Source: Pseudomonas_S sp047607345
GTDB taxonomy: Bacteria; Pseudomonadota; Gammaproteobacteria; Xanthomonadales; Xanthomonadaceae
Length of the DNA stretch: 32,834 nt
Direction: 5' to 3'
NCBI GenBank assembly: GCA_047607345.1
Contig: JASGDF010000080.1
Location: 1-32,834, forward strand
This document shows positions 1 to 7,452 of the stretch, piece by piece. The notes beneath the pieces are model-generated. The model was given only the letters and a program-made list of their open reading frames with translations. It was not told the origin of the DNA and did not search any database. Numbering within the stretch: position 1 is the stretch's first letter; every line of letters starts with the position of its first letter. The translations under genes were made by a program, and so were the position numbers.

Positions 1-196
1 CCAGCGCCGCGCGCGAGTCGGCGGTGGCCGCCTTGGCGTCGGCCGCGGCGCGCTCGGCGGCCTGTTGCGTGGCGGCTGCCGCATGCTCGACCGCCGAGGC
101 TGCATCGCGCCGGGCCTGCTCGGCGTCCGGTCCCTTGCAGGCGGCCATGCCGAGGACCAACAGGGAGCACGCGGCGAGATTGCGGATCAGGGGCAT
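1..196 (-). CDS. Alanine-rich lipoprotein, C-terminus outside window
   Basis: An open frame reads leftward from an ATG at 196 to the window edge, giving about 65 residues and no stop. The product starts MPLIRNLAACSLLVLGMAAC: a basic, hydrophobic signal peptide ending in a plausible lipobox (MAA before Cys20). The rest is an Ala/Gln/Asp/Glu-rich segment with AA-pair spacing that suggests an amphipathic helix or coiled coil. A GGAG lies 6 nt before the ATG. It resembles the neighbouring lipoprotein at 371-712 in signal type and composition, so the two are probably tandem paralogues. An outer-membrane anchor is expected from the lipobox; the function is unknown and the C-terminus is not visible. 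Confidence 0.75.
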   Translation of the reverse strand, partial: MPLIRNLAACSLLVLGMAACKGPDAEQARRDAASAVEHAAAATQQAAERAAADAKAATADSRAAL

Positions 197-237
197 GGCG
201 GTCTCCGAAAGAAGGGGGGAACGGTCGAGAGCAAGCC

Positions 238-266
238 TAACCAGGGGCGGATCTAGCGCGTGTCAA
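238..266 (-). promoter_or_regulatory. Candidate sigma70 promoter of first lipoprotein
   Basis: On the minus strand a perfect TTGACA (261-266) is followed after 17 bp by TGGTTA (238-243), about 40 nt before the ATG at 196. It lies just downstream of the terminator at 306-343, so this lipoprotein probably has its own promoter. The -10 element is a poor match. Confidence 0.4.
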
Positions 267-305
267 TGTGTTGGCCGGCGTATGGCGGACGGTCAGTCAG
301 GCATG

Positions 306-343
306 CGGGCAAAAGAAAAGCCGCTGGCGAACCAGCGGCTTTT
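306..343 (-). terminator. Rho-independent terminator after lipoprotein gene
   Basis: A perfect 12-bp stem (316-327 with 332-343) closes a four-base loop. Read on the minus strand the stem is followed by CTTTTCTTTTG. It starts 27 nt past the stop of the lipoprotein gene at 371 and would insulate it from the next gene. The stem is nearly symmetric (A4 before, T4 after), but the only plus-strand reading upstream is antisense, so I assign it to the minus strand. Confidence 0.85.
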
Positions 344-370
344 CCGAACTCGCCAAGAGCTAAGAAGTGA

Positions 371-712
371 TTACTTCTTGGCTTCTTCAGCAGCGTCCTT
401 GGCCTGCTCGGCGGTGCCTTCGGCAGCCTTGGCAGCGTCGGCAGCGGCGCCGGCAGCGGCATCGGTCGCAGCGCCGGTGGCGGTCGCAGCAGCGTCAGCA
501 GCGGTGTCGGCGGCGGTAGCGGCGGTGTCGGCAGCAGCCTGGGCGGCGTCAGCGGTCTGGGCGCCGGCAGCAGCGGCCTGGTCGGCAGCGGCCTGGGCGT
601 CGGTGGCGGCTTCGTTGGCCGAAGCAGCCGCGTCCTGAGCCTGTTCCGGCTTCGAGCACGCGGCCAGGGCCAGAGCCAGGGCGCCCGCGATCAGCAGCTT
701 GTTGATGCTCAT
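371..712 (-). CDS. Alanine-rich Lpp-like lipoprotein
   Basis: A 113-residue lipoprotein. The signal peptide MSINKLLIAGALALALAAC ends in a good lipobox (LAA before Cys19). About half of the mature chain is alanine, mixed with D, Q, T, E and K in AAD/AAT/AAQ repeats and without aromatic residues, consistent with one long helix or coiled coil. It ends AEEAKK; a C-terminal lysine is what LD-transpeptidases link to peptidoglycan in E. coli Lpp. I chose the ATG at 712, which has GAGGA 9 nt upstream, over a TTG three codons earlier. It has its own promoter and terminator. A structural role between outer membrane and wall is inferred from composition only. Confidence 0.8.
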   Translation of the reverse strand: MSINKLLIAGALALALAACSKPEQAQDAAASANEAATDAQAAADQAAAAGAQTADAAQAAADTAATAADTAADAAATATGAATDAAAGAAADAAKAAEGTAEQAKDAAEEAKK

Positions 713-766
713 TTGTCTCAATCCTCGTCGTTAGATTTAGGCAACGCGCGAATGCGCGCCCCCACC

Positions 767-794
767 ATGATGACAACCCGGATACGAGTGTCAA
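767..794 (-). promoter_or_regulatory. Candidate sigma70 promoter of Lpp-like gene
   Basis: A perfect TTGACA on the minus strand (789-794), 16 bp, then CATCAT (767-772), about 55 nt before the ATG at 712. The neighbouring lipoprotein gene also has a perfect -35 hexamer. It lies just past the thiolase stop at 837. Confidence 0.4.
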
Positions 795-836
795 GCATAC
801 CCGCATTCAGGTTCTTGGATCGGCCGTGAATGCTTT

Positions 837-2012
837 TCAAATCAATTCGATGGCGATGGCCGTCGCCTCGCCACCGCCAATGCAGAGGGTAGCGATCCCG
901 CGCTTGCCGGCGCGCTTGCGCAACGCGTTCACCAGCGTGACCACCAGGCGCGCGCCGCTGGCGCCGATCGGGTGGCCGAGCGCGCAGGCGCCACCGTGTA
1001 CGTTGACCTTCGCGTGCGGGATGCCGAGTTGCTTGATCGGCGCCAGCGCGACCACGGCGAAGGCCTCGTTGATTTCGAACAGGTCCACCTCCTCCAGCGA
1101 CCAGCCGACCTGTCCGGCCAGCGCCTCGATCGCCGCCACAGGCGCGGTGGTGAACCATTCCGGCTGCTGCGAGAAGGTGGCATGGCCGACGATGCGCGCC
1201 AGCGGGGTGATCCCGCGCCTGGCCGCTTCCTGCGCGCTCAGCAGCAGGGTCGCGGCCGCGCCGTCGGAAATGCTGGAGGAGCTGGCGGCGGTGATCGTGC
1301 CGTCCTTGCTGAAGGCGGGCCTGAGGGTGGGGATCTTGCTGATGTCGGCGCGGCCGGGCTGCTCGTCGCTGCTCACTTCCACTTCGCCCTTGCGGGCGGC
1401 GACCTTGACCGGGACGATCTCGTCGTCGAACACGCCGCTGGCCTGCGCGGCCTGGGCGCGCTTGACCGACTCGATGGCGTAGGCGTCCTGGTCCTCGCGG
1501 GTGAAGCCGAACTTCTCGGCGGTGCGCTCGCCGAACACGCCCATCGCCTGGCCGTCGTAGGGGTTGGTCAATCCGTCCCAGGCCATGTGGTCGACCGCCT
1601 GGAAGTTGCCGTAGCGGTTGCCGGTGCGCGAGTTGGGCAGCAGGTGCGGCGCGTTGCTCATCGATTCCATGCCGCCGGCGACCACGATGCTGGCCGAGCC
1701 GGCCTTGATCAGGTCGTGGCCGAGCATGATGGCCTTCATGCCCGAGCCGCAGACCTTGTTGATGGTCAGCGCGCCACTGGAAACCGGGATGCCGGCGGCG
1801 ATCGCGGCCTGGCGCGCCGGAGCCTGGCCGAGGTTGGCTGGCAGTACGCAGCCCATGATCACTTCGGACACATCGGCGGCCGGCACGCCCGATTGCTCCA
1901 GCACCGCACCGATGGCGGCGGCGCCCAGGATGGGCGTGGGCACGCCGTTGAACTGGCCGAGGAAGGAACCGATCGCGGTGCGTTTGGCTGCGGCGATGAC
2001 GATATCGGACAT
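837..2012 (-). CDS. atoB: Acetyl-CoA C-acetyltransferase (thiolase)
   Basis: Thiolase of 391 residues, the normal length for the soluble tetrameric biosynthetic/degradative family (EC 2.3.1.9 type). It condenses two acetyl-CoA to acetoacetyl-CoA or cleaves 3-ketoacyl-CoA. Visible signatures are the nucleophilic Cys88 in NKVCGSGMK, the NEAF motif near residue 315, His347 in GGACALGHPIG and the second catalytic Cys377 in LCIGGGEA. No FadB/FadJ partner adjoins it, which favours a stand-alone acetoacetyl-CoA thiolase (AtoB/PhaA type) over the FadA subunit. It could serve ketogenic amino-acid breakdown (a leucine dehydrogenase gene is 170 bp upstream) or polyhydroxybutyrate supply. The substrate range and the symbol are family-level guesses. 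Confidence 0.92.
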   Translation of the reverse strand: MSDIVIAAAKRTAIGSFLGQFNGVPTPILGAAAIGAVLEQSGVPAADVSEVIMGCVLPANLGQAPARQAAIAAGIPVSSGALTINKVCGSGMKAIMLGHDLIKAGSASIVVAGGMESMSNAPHLLPNSRTGNRYGNFQAVDHMAWDGLTNPYDGQAMGVFGERTAEKFGFTREDQDAYAIESVKRAQAAQASGVFDDEIVPVKVAARKGEVEVSSDEQPGRADISKIPTLRPAFSKDGTITAASSSSISDGAAATLLLSAQEAARRGITPLARIVGHATFSQQPEWFTTAPVAAIEALAGQVGWSLEEVDLFEINEAFAVVALAPIKQLGIPHAKVNVHGGACALGHPIGASGARLVVTLVNALRKRAGKRGIATLCIGGGEATAIAIELI

Positions 2013-2182
2013 GAATGGACGCCGTTCGGGAGGTGTTCCGATTATCGAGGGGCGGGGCCCTGCGTGCCAGGCGCAAGATCAGTATGCACGCGGGGCCGGG
2101 ACGTCGTCGGCCCCGGCACTGGCATGGGCGCTGGTCGCGCGCGGTGCTGGCGGCGACGTCGCGTGTCCGGACCCGCCGGCGC

Positions 2183-3283
2183 TCACTCGCCGCGCAGCTT
2201 GCCGGTGAAGCGCGGCGAGGTCCGGCCCAGCGGCAGCTTGAGCCGGCCGATCGATTCGATGCGCGCCTCGGCGATGCGGTCGGCCGCCTGCTGCGGTGTC
2301 AGGTCGTCGCGCTCGGACAGGTCGAAGACCTTGTCGAGGTTGTGGTAGATGCTGCGGATCAGCCGCATCGCGCGCTCGCGGTTGTAGCCGTCGATCTCCA
2401 GCGACACGTTCATCACGCCGCCGGCATTGACCACGTAGTCCGGCGCGTACAGCACGCCGCGGCGGTGCAGTTCCTCGCCGATCGCGTGGTTGGAGAGCTG
2501 GTTGTTGGCGGTGCCGCAGATGATGCCGGCCTTCAGCCGCGGCAGGGTCTGCTGGTTGATCGCGCCTTCCAGCGCGCACGGCGCGAACACGTCGGCGGCG
2601 ACCTCGTAGATCGCCTCGGGGCTGACCGCCTCGGCACCGTACTCGCTGACCGCGCGGTCGACCCGCTGGCCGTCCAGATCGGTCACGAACAGCTTTGCGC
2701 CACGTTCCTTGAGTAGTTTCACCAGCTCCATGCCGATGTGGCCCAGGCCCTGGATCGCGATGCTGGTCTTGCCCACTTCCTCGTGGCCCAGCTTGCGGTT
2801 CAGCGCGGCCATCAGCGCCTGCAGAGCGCCGTAGGCGGTGAACGGGGCCGGGTCGCCGGACCCACCATGCACCTGGTGCACGCCGGTGACGTAGCCGGTC
2901 TCCAGGTAGATCTGCTCCATGTCGGTGACGTCGGTGCCCACGTCCTCGGAGGTGATGTAGCGGCCGCCCAGGGATTCGACGAAGCGGCCGAACGCGCGCA
3001 GCAGCACTTCGCTCTTGCCGGTTTTCGGATCGCCGATGATCACCGCCTTGCCACCGCCGACGTTGAGTCCGGCCAGCGCGTTCTTGTAGGTCATCGTGCG
3101 GCTGAGTCGCAGGGCGTCGTCGATGGCCGCCTCGCTGCTTGCATAGGGGCGCATGCGCACGCCACCGAGTGCCGGCCCCAGTCGCGTGCTGTGCAACGCG
3201 ATGATCGCCTTCAGGCCGGCATCGCGGTTGTGGCAGAACACGACCTGTTCGTGGCCAGTGGTGTCGAGGGTTTCGAAAAGCAT
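2183..3283 (-). CDS. Leucine (branched-chain amino acid) dehydrogenase
   Basis: A 366-residue Glu/Leu/Phe/Val dehydrogenase that deaminates branched-chain amino acids to 2-oxo acids with NAD+. The N-terminal domain has the LGGVRMRPY segment, a substrate-binding Lys67 and the catalytic Lys79 in GGGKAVI, at almost the same positions as K68 and K80 of Bacillus leucine dehydrogenase. The Rossmann domain has GLGHIGMEL, and the second strand ends LFVTDLD, where the acidic residue favours NAD over NADP. VVNAGGVMNV follows as in the family. The ATG at 3283 has GGAG 8 nt upstream; the frame stays open 58 codons further, but that part overlaps a degraded intergenic repeat and is not family-like. Leucine versus valine preference cannot be read from sequence. 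Confidence 0.92.
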   Translation of the reverse strand: MLFETLDTTGHEQVVFCHNRDAGLKAIIALHSTRLGPALGGVRMRPYASSEAAIDDALRLSRTMTYKNALAGLNVGGGKAVIIGDPKTGKSEVLLRAFGRFVESLGGRYITSEDVGTDVTDMEQIYLETGYVTGVHQVHGGSGDPAPFTAYGALQALMAALNRKLGHEEVGKTSIAIQGLGHIGMELVKLLKERGAKLFVTDLDGQRVDRAVSEYGAEAVSPEAIYEVAADVFAPCALEGAINQQTLPRLKAGIICGTANNQLSNHAIGEELHRRGVLYAPDYVVNAGGVMNVSLEIDGYNRERAMRLIRSIYHNLDKVFDLSERDDLTPQQAADRIAEARIESIGRLKLPLGRTSPRFTGKLRGE

Positions 3284-3586
3284 CGGTGGGGCTCCGTGGG
3301 GGGCGCGACAATACGCAACGACCGGGGAACTGTGCCTGGCATCCGGATTCACCCAGCACATGCCGGTGCGGGGTATCGCGAGGGATTCGTACTCACTGCG
3401 CGGAAAACGAAAACGCGACGGGTCTGGAGCGGGTCCTGAGCGTCGCGTGGCCGGCATTCTAAAACAATCGGCGCGGCCATGTGCGGTGCAGCATCGGGTC
3501 TCTCCAGGGCCTGCGATTGACCACTGGCCAGGGCCGTGCTCCTGTTCGTCGCGTGACGATCGCCGGCAAGCCTGAGCCTGGGTGGT
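3284..3586. other. Intergenic region upstream of leucine dehydrogenase
   Basis: About 300 bp between the leucine dehydrogenase start and the DUF2789 stop. It holds the former's promoter region and a diverged copy of an interspersed repeat (3341-3389). I see no further gene and no convincing -35/-10 pair. Confidence 0.5.
3341..3389 (-). repeat. Diverged copy of CGAATCC...GGATT interspersed repeat
   Basis: Read on the minus strand this begins CGAATCCCTCGC, has CCGCAC, then TGTGC, and closes with GAATCCGGAT. It follows the order of elements in the copies at 23025-23073 and 27064-27113, with many substitutions. It lies in the upstream region of the leucine dehydrogenase gene. Confidence 0.5.
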
Positions 3587-3832
3587 TCAGGTGGCGGGCG
3601 TGGCGTGCAGGGCCAGATTGAGCTGGTCGATGGTCTCGATCCAGTCGGCATCGTCGATGCGCTGCTCGCGCAACAGTGCCGCCTGAGCCGGGGTCCAGAA
3701 CGGGGCTTCTTCGAGCCGCATCGCGTCGGGCAACGGCGCGTGTTCGCGGATGAACGCCTGGATGCCGGCCTCGTCGCTGGGCAGGCCGAGCTGGGCGAAC
3801 AGTTCCGAGAACGGATGCACGGGATTTTCCAT
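3587..3832 (-). CDS. DUF2789 family protein
   Basis: An 81-residue acidic cytoplasmic protein. It matches DUF2789 over its whole length: an N-terminal HPFSELFAQLGLPSDEAGIQ followed by a FIREHAPLPDAMRLEEAPFWTPAQAALL core and an acidic helix around DDADWIETIDQLN. There is no signal peptide or membrane segment. The family is small, widespread in Proteobacteria, and has no known function to my knowledge. It is transcribed divergently from the YbiI-type gene at 3962 with 129 bp between the starts, so the promoters share that space. The ATG at 3832 has only a weak purine-rich stretch (AGAGAAG) upstream. Confidence 0.85.
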   Translation of the reverse strand: MENPVHPFSELFAQLGLPSDEAGIQAFIREHAPLPDAMRLEEAPFWTPAQAALLREQRIDDADWIETIDQLNLALHATPAT

Positions 3833-3961
3833 CGCGGACTTCTCTGGCTGGCGGATGAGGGGATGCTACCGCTTGCATGTTCAGCAGCGTGTGTGCGTGC
3901 CGACTTGGAATCACTGCGAGCCGGGTCCATCCTGGCGGCATGGCAATGTCGGGAGAAGGCG

Positions 3962-4228
3962 ATGGCGACCGGATGGGCGGGCGATGGCTCAGTCCAGGAC
4001 CAGATCGATGCGACCGTCGATGATGCGGTCAAGCGGGCACGCAGCCAGCTGCCCCGCGGGCCGGGGCTGACGCGTTGCGAGCAATGCGATGCGCATATCC
4101 CCGAGGCGCGGCGCAAGGCGGTGCCGGGCGTGCGTTTGTGCCTGCGCTGCCAGCAGGCGCATGACGAACAGGAGCAGGGCGCCAGTGGCTACAACCGGCG
4201 CGGCAGCAAGGACAGCCAGTTGCGTTGA
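3962..4228 (+). CDS. ybiI: DksA/TraR-type zinc finger protein, YbiI-like
   Basis: An 88-residue protein closely resembling E. coli YbiI from end to end: MATGWAGDGSVQDQI at the start, PRGPGL before the finger and GYNRRGSKDSQLR at the C-terminus. The finger is Cys39-x2-Cys42...Cys60-x2-Cys63, the zinc site of the DksA/TraR family. It lacks the long coiled coil whose tip acts in the RNA polymerase secondary channel of DksA, so a DksA-like role should not be assumed. The start is set by GGAGAAGG just before the ATG; the frame runs much further upstream, but only as antisense to the DUF2789 gene. It converges on the MscS-like gene with 29 bp between stops. Confidence 0.9.
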   Translation: MATGWAGDGSVQDQIDATVDDAVKRARSQLPRGPGLTRCEQCDAHIPEARRKAVPGVRLCLRCQQAHDEQEQGASGYNRRGSKDSQLR

Positions 4229-4257
4229 GCGATGGCGCAGAGCGGGGCGCAACCGGG

Positions 4258-4851
4258 CTAGCCGTTGTCCAAGCCGCTCTCGCGCCAGCGTCGGGTGGTA
4301 CGCTGGAAGAACAGGCTGTTGGGGATCTGCAGCACGGTGTTGCCGCGCGTCTCGTCGGTTTCCTGCACGGTGGTGTAGATCACGTTGATGTCGATCACCT
4401 TGCCCTTCAGGCCGGGTTTCTCGCCGTTCTCCAGCAGCTCGATGTGGTCATGCAGCCGGAACGGGCGCGTGGTCACGATCAGGAACGTGCAGAAGATGTT
4501 CGACAGCACGCTCCAGGCCGCGAAGAACGCCACCGCGCCGACCGCGGCAAACCCGGTGAACGCGGTCCACAACACCGCGGCGGAGACGCCGAATAGCCGC
4601 AGGATCGCCAGCAGCGCCGCCACCGAGATCACGAAGCTGCCGATCCGGCGCAGCCCGATCATCATTTCCGCAGGGACGTGGTAGCGCCGCCCGACCCGGT
4701 GCAGCAGCCCGCGCAGGATCGCGCGCGCGAGCACCGAGATGCCCAGGATCGCGGCGATCTCCAACGCTGGCACCAGAACGTCTAGCAACTGCTGGTTCCA
4801 GCGCGGTAGCAGGTCGCGGATCATCGCGGGATAGGCATGCAGGTGGGGCAT
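4258..4851 (-). CDS. Short MscS-like mechanosensitive channel protein
   Basis: About 197 residues. Two hydrophobic helices (near 20-45 and 60-85) precede a pore-type helix, FAAVGAVAFFAAWSVLSNI, and the MscS beta-domain signature (LIVTTRPFRLHDHIEL, then LQIPNSLFF). The protein ends soon after, so the C-terminal alpha/beta vestibule of classical MscS (about 286 residues) is missing. At the pore-helix kink, where E. coli has Gln-Gly, the residues are Trp-Ser. ATGs at 4851 and 4824 are both possible and neither has a good Shine-Dalgarno; the longer frame beginning at 5097 is antisense to the synthetase gene. Gating by membrane tension is a family inference. Confidence 0.8.
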   Translation of the reverse strand: MPHLHAYPAMIRDLLPRWNQQLLDVLVPALEIAAILGISVLARAILRGLLHRVGRRYHVPAEMMIGLRRIGSFVISVAALLAILRLFGVSAAVLWTAFTGFAAVGAVAFFAAWSVLSNIFCTFLIVTTRPFRLHDHIELLENGEKPGLKGKVIDINVIYTTVQETDETRGNTVLQIPNSLFFQRTTRRWRESGLDNG

Positions 4852-4904
4852 CCGGGCGAGGTGCTGGTTCGGGACGTCCGATTCTAAGCCGTTCGCGCGC
4901 GCTG

Positions 4905-6602
4905 TCAGAGCCCGAGCCGCTGCGTGGCCTGTTCGCGCATCAGGTATTTCTGCGCCTTGCCGGTGATCGTCATCGGGAAGTCGTCGACGAACTCCACGTA
5001 GCGCGGCACCTTGTAGTGGGCGATGCGCGCGCGGCAGTAATCGCGGACCTGCTCGGCGGAAAGCTCGCAGCCATCGCTGAGTCGGATCCACGCGCAAACC
5101 TCCTCGCCGAACCGCGGGTCGGGTACGCCGAACACCTGCACGTCGGCGATCGCCGGATGCGCGTGCAGGAACTCCTCGATCTCGCGCGGATAGATGTTCT
5201 CGCCGCCGCGGATCAGCATGTCCTTGAGGCGGCCGACGATGCGGCAGTAACCGTCGGCGTCGAGCGTGGCCAGGTCGCCGGTATGCATCCAGCCATCGTC
5301 GTCGAGTACCTCGTTGGTGCGCTCCGGGTCGTTCCAGTAGCCCTTCATCACCGAATAGCCGCGCGTGTGCAACTCGCCGATCGTGCCACGCGGGACCACC
5401 GCGCCGTCGCCATCGACGATGCGTACTTCGACATGCGGATGCACGCGTCCGACCGAGTCCACACGTCGTTCCAGCGGGTCGTCGGGCGTGGTCTGGAAGC
5501 TCACCGGGCTGGTTTCGGTCATGCCGTAGGCGATCGTGACCTGGTCCATGTGCATCTGCCCGACGACCTTGCGCATCACCTCGGCCGGGCAGGGCGAGCC
5601 GGCCATGATGCCGGTGCGCAGCGAGGACAGGTCGAACTCGCCGAACCGCGGGTGTTCCAGTTCGGCGATGAACATCGTCGGCACGCCGTGCAGGCCGGTG
5701 CAGCGCTCGTCCTGCACGGTCTGCAGCGTGACCAGCGGATCGAAGCCTTCACCGGGCACGACTATGCAACTTCCGTGGGTGACGCAGGCGAGGTTGCCGA
5801 GCACCATGCCGAAGCAGTGGTAGAACGGCACCGGGATGCACAGCCGGTCGTGTTCGTCCAGGCGCATGCGTTCGCCGATGAACAAGCCGTTGTTGACGAT
5901 GTTGCGATGGCTGAGCGTGGCGCCCTTCGGCGAGCCGGTGGTGCCGGAGGTGAACTGGATGTTGATCGCGTCGTCCGGCGATAGCGAGGCCTGCAGTGCC
6001 TGCACGCGCGACTGCAACTGCCGGTCGCGGCAGTTGGCGAGGTCGTTGAAACGCCAGGTGCCGGGCAGGGCGGCCTCGTCGTCGAGCACGATGACGTGGC
6101 GCAGCGCCGGCAGGCGCGCCGCGCGCAGTCGGCCGGGGGCGCTGGTGTCGAGCTCGGGGGCGAGTTCGCGCAGGATCGCTGGGTAGTCGGAGGTCTTGAA
6201 GCGGCGCGCCAGCACCAGTGCCTTGCACTCGACCTGGGTCAATGCGTATTCCAGTTCGTGACTGCGGTAGGCGGGGTTGATGTTGACCAGGACCAGCCCG
6301 GCGCAGGCGCTGGCGAATTGCATCAGCACCCATTCGGCGCGGTTGAGCGACCAGATCCCGATGCGCTCGCCCGGCGCCAGGCCGAGCTGCAGCAAGCCGG
6401 CGGCGAGCCGGGTCACCGCCGCGTCGAGCTGGGCGTAGTCGAGCCGGACCCGCTGCGGCGGTACCACCAGCGCGGGCCGCTCGGGCCAGCGCCGGGCCGT
6501 GCGTGCGAGCAGGGCGCCGACCGTCTCGTCGAGCAGCGGCACCCGGCGTGGACCGCTGACCTGGCTTAACAGGGGGACGGGGGCGATGGGATGCATGGAC
6601 AT
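4905..6602 (-). CDS. AMP-dependent acyl-CoA synthetase
   Basis: About 565 residues of the ANL superfamily, which activates a carboxylic acid with ATP to an acyl-adenylate and then a CoA thioester. Visible motifs are the P-loop FTSGTTGSPKGAT (218-230), the AYGMTET adenylate motif, HTGDLATLD, the hinge motif GRLKDMLIRGGENIYPREIEE and the catalytic Lys549 in TITGKAQKY. It lacks an acetyl-CoA synthetase-type N-terminal extension and looks like the medium/long-chain fatty acyl type (ACSF2-like); the chain length is not predictable here. ATGs lie at 6602 and 6596 without a clear Shine-Dalgarno, and the frame is open to 6701. It stands alone, with 53 bp to the MscS-like gene downstream. Confidence 0.9.
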   Translation of the reverse strand: MSMHPIAPVPLLSQVSGPRRVPLLDETVGALLARTARRWPERPALVVPPQRVRLDYAQLDAAVTRLAAGLLQLGLAPGERIGIWSLNRAEWVLMQFASACAGLVLVNINPAYRSHELEYALTQVECKALVLARRFKTSDYPAILRELAPELDTSAPGRLRAARLPALRHVIVLDDEAALPGTWRFNDLANCRDRQLQSRVQALQASLSPDDAINIQFTSGTTGSPKGATLSHRNIVNNGLFIGERMRLDEHDRLCIPVPFYHCFGMVLGNLACVTHGSCIVVPGEGFDPLVTLQTVQDERCTGLHGVPTMFIAELEHPRFGEFDLSSLRTGIMAGSPCPAEVMRKVVGQMHMDQVTIAYGMTETSPVSFQTTPDDPLERRVDSVGRVHPHVEVRIVDGDGAVVPRGTIGELHTRGYSVMKGYWNDPERTNEVLDDDGWMHTGDLATLDADGYCRIVGRLKDMLIRGGENIYPREIEEFLHAHPAIADVQVFGVPDPRFGEEVCAWIRLSDGCELSAEQVRDYCRARIAHYKVPRYVEFVDDFPMTITGKAQKYLMREQATQRLGL

Positions 6603-6879
6603 GCGGAGCCGGCAACGAAGTGGCGTGATTGGAGCATGGGGGATCGCTCCTGGGCATGCCGGCGAATGACCCGCATGGCAACGGAGGCGCCTCCGGTTCA
6701 CGGGCAGAAGGCTGGTGATGCCGTGGGATGCCGAACATATCCGGCCGGGGTTTGCCGGGAGCGCCCCGGCCTGGCATGCCTTGCGCTACAAGGAGCGCAA
6801 GACAGTTCTCGTCGGAGGCCCGCGCAGAACTACGGCCCCGAGCACACGGGGCGGCCTGCTCTCAACGGATGCGAAGGGG

Positions 6880-7062
6880 TCAACCGGCCTTGTCGGCGTC
6901 GTTGCGGGCCGGGCCAAAGTGGGTTTCGAGCACTTCGATGCGGCCACCAGCCTTGCGGAATGCGGCCAGATCGGCGGCGATGCGCTCGCGCGTCAGTGGC
7001 TGACCCTTGCCCTCGTTGCGGCTGATGATCGGCTGGGTCTTGGACTTGGCGGGACGTGCCAT
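6880..7062 (-). CDS. Conserved-looking small basic protein, unknown
   Basis: A 60-residue protein with AGGAG 5 nt before its ATG, one of the best ribosome sites in the window. The N-terminus is basic and flexible (MARPAKSKTQPIISRNEGKG), followed by a helix and turn, LTRERIAADLAAFRKAGGRIEVLETHFG. The AxxLxxFxxxGGxIxxL pattern recalls the conserved part of small RNA polymerase-associated proteins such as Pseudomonas SutA, but this is a resemblance by eye and weak. It has no signal peptide, membrane segment or cysteine. Two GC-rich hairpins lie downstream (6835-6852 and 6780-6801), neither with a T-tract. Confidence 0.7.
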   Translation of the reverse strand: MARPAKSKTQPIISRNEGKGQPLTRERIAADLAAFRKAGGRIEVLETHFGPARNDADKAG

Positions 7063-7452
7063 GGAGACTCCTGTATTGTCTTGAAGGTGATCGATGCCGC
7101 CCGCTGCCGCGGGGGGGAGTGCTTGGGAAAGGCGGTGCTGGACGCGAGCCGTGAAGCGGTATGCCGGCTGGAAAATGCCTCGCGTCGGGCGATGAGTCGC
7201 TGGCGGAGCGGCGGGCGAGGAATTCGGGCGTCGATGAAAGCCTTGCGTGACAATAGTTTACGTTGTAAGTGGGGATGAAACGTTAAATTGTCGTTGGAGG
7301 CGGCGGAGGGTCCCGGTGGCGCTGGGTAAATCGGGTGCATGACCGGTCTGTCGCCGTAGATCGATGATTATCGCCGACGATCGATACGAGGCCGGGCTTG
7401 TAGCCGGCCGGGCGACTACAATGTCGCCCCTTCATCGCCCTGGAACTGCCCT
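7063..7452. other. 390-bp divergent intergenic region
   Basis: Separates the divergent genes at 7062 (minus) and 7453 (plus). Around 7246-7292 it is clearly more AT-rich than its surroundings, with GACAAT (7249-7254) and ATTGTC facing each other about 30 bp apart, so promoter or operator elements are likely there. The plus-side end carries the inverted repeat at 7398-7421. I see no convincing gene; a frame on the minus strand has no family resemblance that I recognise. Confidence 0.5.
7398..7421. promoter_or_regulatory. Inverted repeat overlapping yjdM -10 region
   Basis: TTGTAG (7398-7403) and CTACAA (7416-7421) form an inverted repeat around a CCGGCCGG palindrome. The right arm overlaps TACAAT (7417-7422), a plausible -10 element 30 nt before the yjdM ATG. 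No -35 hexamer fits at 16-18 bp. It could be an operator over the promoter or a chance palindrome in GC-rich DNA. Confidence 0.35.

Noticed and set aside
2092..2114. GC hairpin GGGGCCG/CGGCCCC as terminator of leucine dehydrogenase
   Set aside because: A 7-bp stem without a T-tract; in DNA this GC-rich such stems are expected by chance.
3284..3457. N-terminal extension of leucine dehydrogenase
   Set aside because: It translates the degraded intergenic repeat; the family start MLFETLD and a GGAG lie at 3283.
4852..5097. N-terminal extension of the MscS-like protein
   Set aside because: The extra residues are Arg/Ala-rich, antisense to the synthetase C-terminus and unlike any channel N-terminus.
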